A stretch of DNA of 64,000 nt from Synechococcus sp. PCC 6312 (GTDB lineage: Bacteria; Cyanobacteriota; Cyanobacteriia; Thermosynechococcales; Thermosynechococcaceae): the NCBI RefSeq assembly GCF_000316685.1, contig NC_019680.1, forward strand, positions 3,047,407 to 3,111,406, written 5' to 3'. The notes under the pieces were generated by a model that worked only from the letters and a program-made list of their open reading frames with translations, searched no databases and was not told where the DNA came from. The translations under genes and the position numbers were made by a program. Of this stretch, positions 1 through 8,597 are shown one piece after another (position 1 is the stretch's first letter; the number at the start of each line of letters is the position of its first letter).

Positions 1-912
1 TCCAAATGCGATAACGGGAATATTCTCGATATTTTTGGGAATACCAACAGGATTGCGGTCACGGATCCGGTCTATCCCGTCTATGTGGATACCAATGTCA
101 TGGCCGGGCATACGGGAGCCGCCAATGAAAAAGGGGAATATGAAGGTCTGGTCTATTTACCGATTACAGCCGAGAACGACTTTACGGCTACGATTCCGAG
201 TCAAAAAGTGGATTTAATCTATCTCTGTTTTCCCAATAACCCCACCGGAGCCGTTGCCAGCAAAGCTCATCTCCAGGCCTGGGTAAACTATGCCAACAAA
301 CATGGATCGATCATCTTTTTTGATGCCGCTTATGAATCCTTTATTACGGATCCGACCATTCCCCATTCGATCTATGAAATTCCGGGGGCCCGCACCTGTG
401 CCATTGAGTTTCGCTCGTTTTCTAAAAATGCAGGCTTTACCGGCACCCGTTGCGCTCTCAGCGTTGTCCCCAAAACTTTAGAAGTGACGACATCCACTGG
501 GGAAACGGTTCAACTCTGGAGTCTCTGGTCACGGCGGCAATCGACAAAATTTAATGGGGTGTCCTACATCATTCAGCGGGGGGCTGAGGCGGTTTACTCC
601 CCAGAAGGACAATCCCAAACGCGGGGCCTGGTGAATTTCTACATGGAAAATGCCTGTCTGATTCGAGAAAAACTTGGCCTGGCAGGATTTGCGGTCTATG
701 GCGGTGAAAACGCCCCCTACGTCTGGCTGAAAACCCCAAATGATCTATCGAGTTGGGAGTTTTTTGATCAATTGTTAACGACCTGCCATGTGGTGGGAAC
801 ACCGGGTTCTGGTTTTGGGGCTGCGGGTGAAGGCTATTTCCGAATTTCGGCCTTTAATAGTCGGGAAAATGTTGAAACTGCCCTAGCACGGATTGTGAAG
901 GCCTTTGGTTAG
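1..912 (+). CDS. dapL: LL-diaminopimelate aminotransferase, 3' part
   Basis: PLP-dependent class I/II aminotransferase that makes LL-diaminopimelate from tetrahydrodipicolinate in the one-step lysine/peptidoglycan route used by cyanobacteria and plants. The frame is open from base 1, so the start lies outside the window; 303 codons remain of a family usually near 410, so roughly 105 N-terminal residues are missing. Visible family marks are ILDIFG and [13 protein letters not shown] near the start, [14 protein letters not shown], and the cofactor-lysine segment [12 protein letters not shown]. The C-terminus [11 protein letters not shown] is normal and ends in TAG. No close downstream partner on the same strand. 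Confidence 0.95.
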   Translation, partial: SKCDNGNILDIFGNTNRIAVTDPVYPVYVDTNVMAGHTGAANEKGEYEGLVYLPITAENDFTATIPSQKVDLIYLCFPNNPTGAVASKAHLQAWVNYANKHGSIIFFDAAYESFITDPTIPHSIYEIPGARTCAIEFRSFSKNAGFTGTRCALSVVPKTLEVTTSTGETVQLWSLWSRRQSTKFNGVSYIIQRGAEAVYSPEGQSQTRGLVNFYMENACLIREKLGLAGFAVYGGENAPYVWLKTPNDLSSWEFFDQLLTTCHVVGTPGSGFGAAGEGYFRISAFNSRENVETALARIVKAFG

Positions 913-1226
913 TCAGATAATATCAGTTAACCTTGTGGCAATCGAATTACTGAGCAACGATGCAAATTACCATTGGGTTTTGTTGGGGGACATAGGGAAC
1001 TACGTTAATCCCATAACGTCACTCATGATCCTCTGATTTATCCCATTGACTTGAATTGTTTCGCCAGCTTCTCATTAAGTTCCGCTTGGAGCACGATTAG
1101 AGCACTAAATGTTTGATTGTCCTGAAATTGAGAAATACGGCCTATATTCCGTTCTTAATTAACACGTCCATCGCCTACAATGATGTAATTGACTGAGATC
1201 AGCAATCCTACTGTAATTAATGATTG
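913..1226. other. Intergenic region dapL-ygfZ
   Basis: About 310 bases without a convincing gene on either strand. It is richer in A/T than the flanking genes and has several short stop-rich frames. It presumably holds the promoter of the ygfZ-like gene. I saw no tRNA, strong hairpin or recognisable operator. Confidence 0.5.
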
Positions 1227-2204
1227 ATGAAGACCGATTCTCTAGCATCAGCTTGCTATGACTGTTCTCATTGGGGGCGAATTTTGCTGCGTGGTGCAGA
1301 TCGGTTGCGTTTTCTCCATAATCAAAGTTCCAATCACCTGAATCTGCTCAAACCCGGCCAGGGATGTGATACCGTCATTTTGACCTCAACAGCTCGAACC
1401 TTAGATTTGGTCACGGCCTGGGTACGGTCTGATGATATTTTGCTCTTAGTCTCACCCCAACGGCGGGAACCTTTGCAAAAATGGCTAGACAAGTATATTT
1501 TCTTTGGAGATCAGGTTGAACTTCAAGACATCACCCCGACAACCTCCTGCTGGCGATTCCTGGGCACGGACTGTGAGCAGATTTTTAGGAACCTAGGCCT
1601 GGATTTATCTGACCTACAACAACTAGGGGATCATCGTCAATATCATATTGCTGACTGTCCAGTTGAGATTAGTTTTGGCTCTGGTTTAGCTCTTCCAGGC
1701 CTGACCCTAACAGTACCCATTGAATATCGTCTCCCTGTCATGGCCCAAATCAAGCTGGCCCAACCTGAATTAATGGAACTCTCCGAAACAGATTGGGAAC
1801 ATCTGCGAATTTTACAGGGACGGCCAGCGGTGGATGCAGAATTGACGGAGGACTACAATCCCTTGGAGGCTCGTTTAGACTACACCATTTCCTTGGATAA
1901 GGGTTGCTACATTGGCCAGGAAACCATTGCCCGCCTGAATACCTATCAAGGGGTAAAGCAACAGTTGTGGGGCCTGGCCTTGACGGATGATGTTGAACCG
2001 GGCACTCCATTGCGGCTGGAAGGAACCAAAGTGGGAGTTTTAACCAGTTGTACCTCCTTGGATCATCCTCTTGATCATCAGTCAAAAGCCTTTGGCCTGG
2101 GCTACATCAAAACCAAAGCTGGGGGAGTCGGGTTACAGGTTGAGGCCGGAACTACCATGGGGCAAGTGGTGGATGTCCCGTTTTTAGGGGCAGCGCGTGC
2201 TTAG
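1227..2204 (+). CDS. ygfZ: YgfZ/GcvT-like folate-binding protein
   Basis: Folate-binding protein of the YgfZ (COG0354) family, related to the T-protein of glycine cleavage and linked in other bacteria to repair or maturation of iron-sulfur enzymes such as MiaB. The family signature is clear: KGCYIGQE at about residues 227-234 carries the conserved cysteine. The N-terminal part (LRGADRLRFLHNQSSN, then LTSTARTLDLV) is the usual aminomethyltransferase-like fold. Start chosen at ATG 1227; a TTG lies immediately before it. Product 325 aa, normal for the family. Its 3' end overlaps the next gene by 8 bases, implying co-translation. Confidence 0.88.
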   Translation: MKTDSLASACYDCSHWGRILLRGADRLRFLHNQSSNHLNLLKPGQGCDTVILTSTARTLDLVTAWVRSDDILLLVSPQRREPLQKWLDKYIFFGDQVELQDITPTTSCWRFLGTDCEQIFRNLGLDLSDLQQLGDHRQYHIADCPVEISFGSGLALPGLTLTVPIEYRLPVMAQIKLAQPELMELSETDWEHLRILQGRPAVDAELTEDYNPLEARLDYTISLDKGCYIGQETIARLNTYQGVKQQLWGLALTDDVEPGTPLRLEGTKVGVLTSCTSLDHPLDHQSKAFGLGYIKTKAGGVGLQVEAGTTMGQVVDVPFLGAARA

Positions 2205-2766
2205 AACCACCCTTTTGGGACTCGGATTCTGGCTGATGGGGGGACTCACTCCGGCCTGGGGTGAAAATCCGGCCCATGTTCGCCAACTCTTGGAAACTCG
2301 TCAATGTCCCCGTTGTGATCTCAGTGGGGCTGACCTGCGCCATAGCAATCTGGATCGGGCTGATCTTTCCCAGGCCAATCTAAATGGGGCTAATTTGATG
2401 GGGGTTAATTTATTTCGGGCTAACCTGAGCCAGGCTAATCTCGAAAATGCCTATTTGGCAGGGGTTAACTTTTTTGCTGCCAATCTCGAAAACGCTAATC
2501 TTCAGCGAGCGAACCTCTATTTAGCCACCCTCGTTAATGCCAACTTAACCGCAGCCCGACTGCAAAATGCCCGCATGGTTTTAGTCAACGGTGTCAATGC
2601 CAACTTTACTAGGGCCAAATTAAACCAAGCTAACCTCTCTGGCGCAAACTTAATTGATGTCAACTTTACCCAGGCCGATTTAAGTGGAGCCGACATCTCG
2701 CGAGCAAATTTAGATGGGGCACAATTACAGGGAGCTAAGTTTCCACGACCGCCAGACGCTAAATAA
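2197..2766 (+). CDS. Secreted pentapeptide-repeat protein
   Basis: 189 aa protein with an N-terminal hydrophobic signal (LLGLGFWLMGGLTPAWG) and a likely cleavage after the AWG, so periplasmic or thylakoid-lumenal. From about residue 42 onward it consists of tandem A(D/N)LXX pentapeptides (DLSGADLRHSNLDRADLSQ and similar), which fold as a right-handed quadrilateral beta helix. A CPRC pair precedes the repeats. The start is GTG inside the last codons of the ygfZ-like gene. Cyanobacteria carry many such proteins, some lumenal; no specific function can be assigned. Confidence 0.85.
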   Translation: MLRTTLLGLGFWLMGGLTPAWGENPAHVRQLLETRQCPRCDLSGADLRHSNLDRADLSQANLNGANLMGVNLFRANLSQANLENAYLAGVNFFAANLENANLQRANLYLATLVNANLTAARLQNARMVLVNGVNANFTRAKLNQANLSGANLIDVNFTQADLSGADISRANLDGAQLQGAKFPRPPDAK

Positions 2767-2943
2767 ATCTTCTTGTTCTCATTGAGGGTCATCCCTAGGG
2801 AAATTAATAACTTAGCTACATTCTTGTTTGTCATGTTTATATTATTCTGCCCCGGCCTGGAGGACGCTGTTTTCCATGGGGATAGCCCTGATCCATGGAA
2901 CGAATCGTTATGATGTTCCTAGTGCTACACCTGGCAAAATCTG

Positions 2944-3705
2944 ATGCTCACTCTTAAGCTTCGCTCCCTCCCCACCCCCATCTATCGCGCATTGATTGCA
3001 ACCTTGAGCGTTACGGCTGTGGTCTTAGTCGGATTTGTCATTGTCCGCCTTTCCCCTCCTAAACTAGCTGACATCCGCTCCACAGTCCCCGATCCCGTCA
3101 TTGATGCCTCTATGCTTTCCCCCGCAGCGATGCCCAGTCAGCAGACAGCTGTGTTTGCCGGTGGTTGTTTTTGGGGGATGGAAGCTTTATTTGAGCACGT
3201 TAAAGGGGTTTCCAATGTTGTTTCGGGTTACGCCGGTGGGAGCGCAGAAACCGCCACTTATAAACAGGTCAGTCATGGGGGAACAGGACACGCTGAATCA
3301 ATCCAAATCACCTACGATCCATCCCAGGTGTCCTACGGGGAATTACTGAAGATATTTTTCACGGTTGCCCACGATCCAACTCAATTAAATCAGCAGGGTT
3401 TTGATGTTGGCACACAGTACCGCTCGGCAGTTTTCTTTACCAATGCGGAACAGCAAAAAATCGCCCAGGCCTACATTGATCAACTTAATCAAGCCAAGGT
3501 GTTCTATCAACCTGTTGTCACAGATGTCCAGCCCTTGAATGATTTCTATCCAGCCGAAGATTATCATCAAGACTTTGTCGCCCATCACCCCACCAACTTC
3601 TATGTTGTTGCGGTGGAAATCCCGAAAATTGATCGCTTCCAAAAACGTTTTCCCAGCCTATATACTCCACAGGTCAGCCAACATGGCTCCTCTAGTGGGG
3701 TTTAG
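2944..3705 (+). CDS. msrA: Peptide methionine-S-sulfoxide reductase with membrane anchor
   Basis: Reduces methionine-S-sulfoxide in proteins. The catalytic motif GCFWG (cysteine near residue 77) is intact, followed by the family segments YAGG, GTGHAESIQITYDP and FFTVAHDPTQLNQQG. Length 253 aa because of an N-terminal extension of about 60 residues with a membrane segment (IATLSVTAVVLVGFVIV). The enzyme therefore probably faces the periplasm or lumen, as a signal peptide or anchor. No second resolving cysteine is visible near the C-terminus. Start ATG 2944. It stands alone on the plus strand, convergent with the KaiB-like gene. Confidence 0.93.
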   Translation: MLTLKLRSLPTPIYRALIATLSVTAVVLVGFVIVRLSPPKLADIRSTVPDPVIDASMLSPAAMPSQQTAVFAGGCFWGMEALFEHVKGVSNVVSGYAGGSAETATYKQVSHGGTGHAESIQITYDPSQVSYGELLKIFFTVAHDPTQLNQQGFDVGTQYRSAVFFTNAEQQKIAQAYIDQLNQAKVFYQPVVTDVQPLNDFYPAEDYHQDFVAHHPTNFYVVAVEIPKIDRFQKRFPSLYTPQVSQHGSSSGV

Positions 3706-3806
3706 GGCTAAACTTTTAACCTCTCTTTATCTCTGCAGAAATGACCCAGAGCTTAGGTGAAAGTGCATTAGTGTGGTTAGTCCAGATCAATGGCGATAGA
3801 TGACAC

Positions 3807-4565
3807 TCAATAGAGTAGGGGCGGATCCTCAAGTAGCCATTGTAATGTCGCTAAGTCATCTAACTTACCAACTAAGCGGCGTAAAGGGGGTGGGGAGACA
3901 CGCACTAACGTTGGTGTTGCGGTGACTTGATCGCTCTCCGCTAATTCTGGTTGTCGGGTCACATCCACAATTTTTAAGGTATAGGGAGCCGCTAGACACT
4001 GAGGTAATAGTCCGTGCAGTGTTTTCAGAGTTTGGGCCGTGGCTATAGAGTGCCCAGATACATAGAGGCGTAAGGTATAACTGACTGGATTCTCAAACAA
4101 GATTGGCGGCGAACTGACCGTAATGCTAGGGGACTCCAGGCCATGGACTAAATTATGATGCTGCCAAAGTTGTGGAAAGCGGGGACGATAGCTCTCAATC
4201 GAACGCAGATCATGACTGAGGCTAGAGCTGGCTAACCGCTGCCACGGCAGTTGGATCATCGCTGGATGCTCAAACAACACATCCAAGAGGAATCGCTGCG
4301 ACCAAACAAGGGGATGAGCCTCAGCGACGACGGATAATTGTTGAGTGGGTAAATCCACCCAGAAATCAACAGTCGCTGTATAAGCTGGACACAAGAAAAG
4401 GGGTGGCTCAGGTAAGTCTAGTAGCCCTTGGAGAACTGAGCAGAGATGATGATGCCAGCGCCCCTGCTTGCTCACAGCTAGGCCATAGACCAGATCAAAG
4501 GCTGGGGTGAATAGCGCAACGCCCTTGAATAACCAGGATTGTGTTTGTTGGTGCCCCCCCCCCAT
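3807..4565 (-). CDS. KaiB-like domain protein with unrecognised N-terminal domain
   Basis: 252 aa. Residues from about 158 to the end resemble KaiB and the KaiB-like sensor domain of SasA: YTLRLYVSGHS, LKIVDVTRQPELAE, then ATPTLVRVSPPP and RRLVGKL. The first ~150 residues (LFTPAFDLVYGLAV, FLCPAYTATVDFWVDL) match nothing I recognise. KaiB proper is only about 100 aa, so this is a fusion and not the clock KaiB; no kaiA or kaiC is nearby. The ATG lies 3 bases after the pilT stop, so the two are co-transcribed. The start codon is followed at once by a run of G (ten C on the plus strand, 4554-4563), which sets the reading frame of codons 2-4 and could slip. Confidence 0.75.
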   Translation of the reverse strand: MGGGHQQTQSWLFKGVALFTPAFDLVYGLAVSKQGRWHHHLCSVLQGLLDLPEPPLFLCPAYTATVDFWVDLPTQQLSVVAEAHPLVWSQRFLLDVLFEHPAMIQLPWQRLASSSLSHDLRSIESYRPRFPQLWQHHNLVHGLESPSITVSSPPILFENPVSYTLRLYVSGHSIATAQTLKTLHGLLPQCLAAPYTLKIVDVTRQPELAESDQVTATPTLVRVSPPPLRRLVGKLDDLATLQWLLEDPPLLY

Positions 4566-4568
4566 CGA

Positions 4569-5855
4569 TCAGATTCGACCCCGCAGAATTTGGGCCATTT
4601 CGTTGGGTTTCGGGGAATTTTCTAGGGCTGTTTCCTCATCAATTCGACCCGCTTCATAGAGGTCGTAAAGACACATATTAAAAGTACACATCCCGTCATA
4701 GGCACACTGGGGAATAATCGCCTCAATTTCTTCTACGTCTCCCCGTAGAATATAGTCCTTGATGGCATCGGTGTTGATCATAATTTCATGGATCGCCGCC
4801 CGCTTTCCATCGGTCGTTCGCACCAGGCCTTGGGCAATGACCCCCACCAAGGATTCGGCAACCTGCATCCGCATTGGCCCCTGTTCTTCTGGTTTGTAAA
4901 GGTTAAGAATCCGTTCAATGGTTTTCACCGCGCTGTTCGTGTGCAACGTGCCAAAAACTAAGTGACCCGTTTGGGCAGCCTTGAGGGCCGTATTCACCGT
5001 TTCCCGATCCCGCATTTCCCCAATCAGGATGATATCGGGGTCTTCCCGTAACGAAGCCTTGAGAGCATTATCAAACTCCAGGGTATGAATCCCCACTTCC
5101 CGCTGACGAATCAAAGAACGTTTACTTTGGTGGACAAACTCAATCGGGTCTTCAATGGAGATAATATGCTTCGGCATTTCCGAGTTGATGTAGTCCACCA
5201 TCGCGGCCAAAGTTGTCGATTTCCCAGACCCCGTCGGCCCCGTGACTAAAATCAAGCCCTTGTGATAGTGACAGAGGTCTTGGAAAACCGTCGGCAACCC
5301 CAACTGTTCCATGGTCAAAATTTTCAGAGGAATCAGTCGCAAAACCATCGCCGGGCCTTTCAGGGCAATGAAAACATTAATCCGCACCCGAGCCATGCCT
5401 TCATATTGGTAAGCCCCATCGTATTCCAGGCGACTCCAAAACTGCTCAATTTGGGGCGGGGTGAGAATCTCGTTCAGCCAGTAGTTAAATATCTCCTTAT
5501 CCGTAACGGGGTGATTCGTGGTGATCATCCGACCCCGCTCCCGAAACCGTGGTGACTCGCCGACCCCCAAATGCACATCTGAATAGCCATTTTCATAGGC
5601 TTCCCGCACCAGTTGCTCCATTGTGGGGCCGTTAATTCGGCGAGTGGCATTGGGTGGGAGTGCGCCTGGGCCTTGAACTCTGGACTGGGGCGTGGAAACA
5701 GGTGGGGCGGCCGCAGCAGCAGGCATCCTTGGCGGGGGGGCGGGTAAGGGTAAGGTTTGATTTGGCATTGCTGGCATTGGCGGCCGGGCAGGGGGGGGTG
5801 GGGCGGGCATCCGGGGCGGGGGAGATGGGATGGGAGGATACTGGGGATCGGGCAT
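4569..5855 (-). CDS. pilT: Type IV pilus retraction ATPase PilT
   Basis: Secretion-type hexameric ATPase that powers pilus retraction and twitching. About the first 75 residues are a proline/alanine-rich tail (PPPRMPAPPPPARPPMPAMP). The PilT core follows: EQLVREAYENGYSDVHLGVG, Walker A GPTGSGKST (near residue 208), Asp box EDPIEFVH, Walker B LREDPDIILIGEMRD, and the His box TGHLVFGTLHTNSA. The usual C-terminal AIHEIM is present. Length 428 aa. Cyanobacteria often have two PilT paralogues; this one is outside a pilB-pilT-pilC operon, which suggests the PilT2 type, but that is inference. Downstream partner: the KaiB-like gene. Confidence 0.93.
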   Translation of the reverse strand: MPDPQYPPIPSPPPRMPAPPPPARPPMPAMPNQTLPLPAPPPRMPAAAAAPPVSTPQSRVQGPGALPPNATRRINGPTMEQLVREAYENGYSDVHLGVGESPRFRERGRMITTNHPVTDKEIFNYWLNEILTPPQIEQFWSRLEYDGAYQYEGMARVRINVFIALKGPAMVLRLIPLKILTMEQLGLPTVFQDLCHYHKGLILVTGPTGSGKSTTLAAMVDYINSEMPKHIISIEDPIEFVHQSKRSLIRQREVGIHTLEFDNALKASLREDPDIILIGEMRDRETVNTALKAAQTGHLVFGTLHTNSAVKTIERILNLYKPEEQGPMRMQVAESLVGVIAQGLVRTTDGKRAAIHEIMINTDAIKDYILRGDVEEIEAIIPQCAYDGMCTFNMCLYDLYEAGRIDEETALENSPKPNEMAQILRGRI

Positions 5856-6027
5856 GGAACGGCCTCCAGAAGACGTTTAGAGAGGGTAATGGGGTTTAGC
5901 TAGCTTCACAATCCAAAATCATCCTATGCACATGGCCAGTATAGAAACCTTTGTCTATTCCTGGGGGGCTAATCTCATTACCGATGAGGGGATGCAGGGG
6001 GTCTTCGCTGGGGAGCAATGTCTGACC
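5856..6027. other. Upstream region of pilT with a short plus-strand frame
   Basis: Probably holds the pilT promoter. On the plus strand a frame opens at ATG 5925 (MHMASIETFVYSWGAN) and runs about 40 codons into the adjacent 105 bp repeat, ending at a TGA there. It looks like a gene end cut by the repeat or a chance frame; I cannot tell which. Confidence 0.3.
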
Positions 6028-6132
6028 ATAGCGTTACGCAGACTGTTCTGAGAGAGTAGAAATCTTAAAAGGACTGCCCATAGAGCATTTCCTGACTTGC
6101 CCCAAATAAGGGTCTTAAATGAGTAACGCTAT
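6028..6132 (+). repeat. 105 bp MITE-like repeat, copy 1
   Basis: Begins ATAGCGTTACGCAGACTG and ends GAGTAACGCTAT, giving 10-base perfect terminal inverted repeats (ATAGCGTTAC / GTAACGCTAT). A second, same-orientation copy lies at 6735-6840 and an inverted copy at 28386-28490. It has no coding capacity of its own. I see no clear target-site duplication. This copy has a mismatch in the internal hairpin that is perfect in copy 2. Confidence 0.85.
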
Positions 6133-6514
6133 AGAGGATCCCTGGGGTTAGTTGAAGGGGCGCTGACAGGTTTGAGTAAATTCAGGGCCAAGAACGGATG
6201 AAGCCCACTGGAGATTAATCCGTCTTTCCAGGCCCCAGCTAAGAGAACCTATAGTGTGGGTAAGTGAACCGGCCAAATCCCTGCTGTAAATTCACCTGAT
6301 TAATAATGACTGATGCCTGACAAACAGGTGATTAGCTGGCTCTGATCGGTGCTCAAGGATTTACTTTTTGATCAATAAAACGACTGATTTCCCTAGACCT
6401 GCGGCCTCAGATATCCCCAGGCTAGCCAATGCCCTATTTTTCATGTGTCGTAGCAATGGATTTGGGGGTAAAAAACCGCTGCTTGGCCTGGAGATATCTT
6501 CTGGGTCAAGAGAA
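6133..6514. other. Intergenic region between repeat copy 1 and psaX
   Basis: About 380 bases downstream of psaX with no gene I can support. A 66-codon plus-strand frame from 6368 runs antisense into psaX and has no family resemblance or ribosome site, so I treat it as spurious. No tRNA or strong terminator was recognised; one GGCCTGG motif lies close to the psaX stop. Confidence 0.4.
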
Positions 6515-6634
6515 TTATTTGATTACACCAAAGTAGTAGCCAGCCACAACAAAATTAATAATCAATAACAGTACCGCCCAACTGGCGCGAAATGTATAGG
6601 TAGGTTTAGCGGTTTTGGTCGTTTTAGTAGCCAT
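6515..6634 (-). CDS. psaX: Photosystem I subunit PsaX
   Basis: A 39-codon gene on the minus strand starting MATKTTKTAKPTYTFRASW and continuing with a single membrane helix (VLLLIINFVVAGYYF) ending GVIK. This layout, a basic soluble N-terminus with KPTYxFR followed by a helix with NFxVAxYYFG, is that of PsaX, a peripheral one-helix subunit of photosystem I known from Thermosynechococcus crystal structures. Codons are read from ATG 6634 to TAA 6515. The gene is flanked on both sides by direct copies of a 105 bp repeat (6028-6132 and 6735-6840). PsaX is absent from many cyanobacteria, so it is a useful lineage clue. Confidence 0.88.
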   Translation of the reverse strand: MATKTTKTAKPTYTFRASWAVLLLIINFVVAGYYFGVIK

Positions 6635-6734
6635 GTCAGTCTCCGCAAGATTCACTAAGGTGATTTTTCCCAATCATACAACTGTTGTTTCCCTGGTTGA
6701 TGGCTAGAAATCTATTGGATGTTTAATCGAGGTC

Positions 6735-6840
6735 TATAGCGTTACGCAGACTGTTCCGAGAGAGTAGAAGTCTTAAAAAGACTGCCCATCAAGCATTTTC
6801 TGACTTGTCCCAATAAGAGCCCTAAATGAGTAACGCTATA
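6735..6840 (+). repeat. 106 bp MITE-like repeat, copy 2
   Basis: Begins TATAGCGTTACGCAGACTG and ends GAGTAACGCTATA: 11-base perfect terminal inverted repeats. The centre holds a perfect hairpin AGTCTT-AAA-AAGACT. Same orientation as copy 1, with about a dozen scattered differences. It lies upstream of psaX and between psaX and tsaB. No clear target duplication. Confidence 0.87.
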
Positions 6841-6951
6841 TTGGTGGCGGATAACTTGTGCCTGGGGATATCTGGGAATTGTTAAACTCTGAGAAGATGG
6901 AAGTTAGACAGGCATAACCTGGGAAAGCGGCGTTTTAATCTGACAACTTTG

Positions 6952-7587
6952 ATGAATGAAACTGGACAGGGCTTAATTTTGTGTACGGCCGGGCCGGAGT
7001 TGGGTTTGGGACTGATTGGCACTCAAGGGGGGTCGCGGTGGCAAAGTTGGGACTTGGGCCGGGAAATGGCTGTGTATTTGCATTCCCGTTTAGCAGAGTT
7101 TTTTCCGACCCAGGCCTGGCGGGATCTAGACTTTATTGCGGTCTGTCGAGGGCCAGGCAGTTTTACCGGAACGCGCTTAGGCGTTGTCACGGCGAGAACC
7201 TTAGCCCAACAGTTGCAATTACCTTTATTCGGGATTTCTACCCTAGCGGCCGGGGCCTGGAGTGTGGGGCAAACCTTAACGGAGCCATTAACCTTAGCCA
7301 TTGATTTTCCAGCCCAACGGGATCATGTTTATGGCGCAATTTTTCAGGTTGATCCCAACAGTCCAAAGATCAAAACTGTGCAAGAAGATATGTTAATCAC
7401 GACCGGGGCCTGGGAGGAATTACTGAGTCACTCACCCTATCATCCCAAACGGGTTCCTCTGCCAGATATTCTTAGATTACTCCCAGGAATTGCTGGACTG
7501 GCTCAAGCCCAATACTCTGCGGGTCAACGTCCTCATTGGCAAACTGTCATTCCGTTTTATGGGCAAACCTGGCAACCCAAGCCTTAA
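6952..7587 (+). CDS. tsaB: tRNA threonylcarbamoyladenosine biosynthesis protein TsaB
   Basis: Partner of TsaD in making t6A at position 37 of ANN-decoding tRNAs; an inactive ASKHA-fold paralogue of TsaD. The family motif CRGPGSFTGTRLGV (near residues 66-79) is clear, followed by the helix TARTLAQQLQLPLFGISTL and AIDFPAQRDHVYGA. Product 211 aa, usual for TsaB. ATG 6952 is chosen over the TTG immediately before it. It reads away from psaX and repeat copy 2. Confidence 0.9.
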   Translation: MNETGQGLILCTAGPELGLGLIGTQGGSRWQSWDLGREMAVYLHSRLAEFFPTQAWRDLDFIAVCRGPGSFTGTRLGVVTARTLAQQLQLPLFGISTLAAGAWSVGQTLTEPLTLAIDFPAQRDHVYGAIFQVDPNSPKIKTVQEDMLITTGAWEELLSHSPYHPKRVPLPDILRLLPGIAGLAQAQYSAGQRPHWQTVIPFYGQTWQPKP

Positions 7588-7617
7588 ATTGTTGATCAGC
7601 GTTCCTGAAGACTGGGT

Positions 7618-8013
7618 TTACAACTTCGGGCTTTTGTCATCAGAATTGTCCTGATCTTCTTGGGATTTGAAACGATTGACAGCGTTCACTTGAATAGTTT
7701 TTATTCCCCCCTTAGCTAAAGCTCCGGCTGCCAGTGGCACACCCAAACCACCCCCAACAAAAATAACGAGTGAAACAACTCCTTTCAGGGCCTTTTCTCC
7801 TTGAGAACAATTATTAGGCAAGGCACAGCCCATCGGCCCCATCGCAAAGGCTAACCAGACAGCAGGTATAAACGAAAATGGGAAAATTAACACTGCAACT
7901 AAACAGCCTGCCCCATTAGCAAGCCATCCAGAAGAATGAGTTGGTTCATTACTGTTTGAGCTTTTCACCAGAGAATGACCAATGAGGATGCTGGAAACTC
8001 TATCAAAAGTCAT
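7618..8013 (-). CDS. Small membrane protein of unknown function
   Basis: 131 aa. I do not recognise a family. Two hydrophobic stretches are visible: GCLVAVLIFPFSFIPAVWLAFAM (about residues 36-58) and VVSLVIFVGGGLGVPLAAGALA (about 79-100), glycine-rich, with a charged tail ending in SQEDQDNSDDKSPKL. Two cysteines between the helices (MGCALPNNCSQ) could form a disulfide if exposed. It is convergent with tsaB, 30 bases apart, and divergent from the next gene. Confidence 0.6.
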   Translation of the reverse strand: MTFDRVSSILIGHSLVKSSNSNEPTHSSGWLANGAGCLVAVLIFPFSFIPAVWLAFAMGPMGCALPNNCSQGEKALKGVVSLVIFVGGGLGVPLAAGALAKGGIKTIQVNAVNRFKSQEDQDNSDDKSPKL

Positions 8014-8089
8014 TAGATTGCTTTACCTTATAAGCTCAATCATCCCCAGGCCTGGTGTAATCTGTTAGGGCTAGCTCTGTTGGGGATTT

Positions 8090-8575
8090 ATGACGGCGGC
8101 CGACTCGATTACCGATAACCCCTGGTATTTGGCAGCCCAACTGGTGCAACCGGCCCTGATTCGTTTGGTGGATCAACTGCGGCAACAACTAACCGACACG
8201 GCCTGGAAAAGCAGTTATGAAACGGTGGAAGTTTGGCCCGAAAATCCCCCCGGCCATCAAGACCCGGCCGAGACTGAACCGCAAATTCTCTATTGGCTGT
8301 ACCTTAACCCCAAAGATGCACCTAGTGAAACTCAACCTATCCAGATTAACCTCTGGGAACTGTGTTATCAAATTTGTTTTGAATCTTACACCCCAGTTTT
8401 GGATCGCCCGACAATTCAGGATTTTCAGTTGGGGGATGTGGCGGTGGATCGGACGTTATTTGACGATGATGGAGAAGTAGATTGGAATCGCTTAGATACG
8501 AAGGCGGCTGAGGTCGTTAAGACCATGTTGAATTTTTATAATTCTTCAATAAAATATTCTTGTGAGCCGGATTAA
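8090..8575 (+). CDS. Conserved hypothetical acidic protein
   Basis: 161 aa, soluble and acidic, with no signal peptide or membrane segment. Visible features are a helical start (NPWYLAAQLVQPALIRLVDQLRQQL), a central aromatic-rich part (ILYWLYLNPKD, INLWELCYQICFESY) and an acidic segment (RTLFDDDGEVDW). I recognise it only as the kind of small conserved protein found in cyanobacteria and assign no function. It is followed after 22 bases by the oxidoreductase gene on the same strand. Confidence 0.6.
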   Translation: MTAADSITDNPWYLAAQLVQPALIRLVDQLRQQLTDTAWKSSYETVEVWPENPPGHQDPAETEPQILYWLYLNPKDAPSETQPIQINLWELCYQICFESYTPVLDRPTIQDFQLGDVAVDRTLFDDDGEVDWNRLDTKAAEVVKTMLNFYNSSIKYSCEPD

Positions 8576-8597
8576 GACAATCTTTTGAGGAACCTTG

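Noticed and set aside
6368-6568. 66-codon plus-strand frame near psaX
   Set aside because: No family features or ribosome site; it is antisense to psaX, which has clear conserved sequence.
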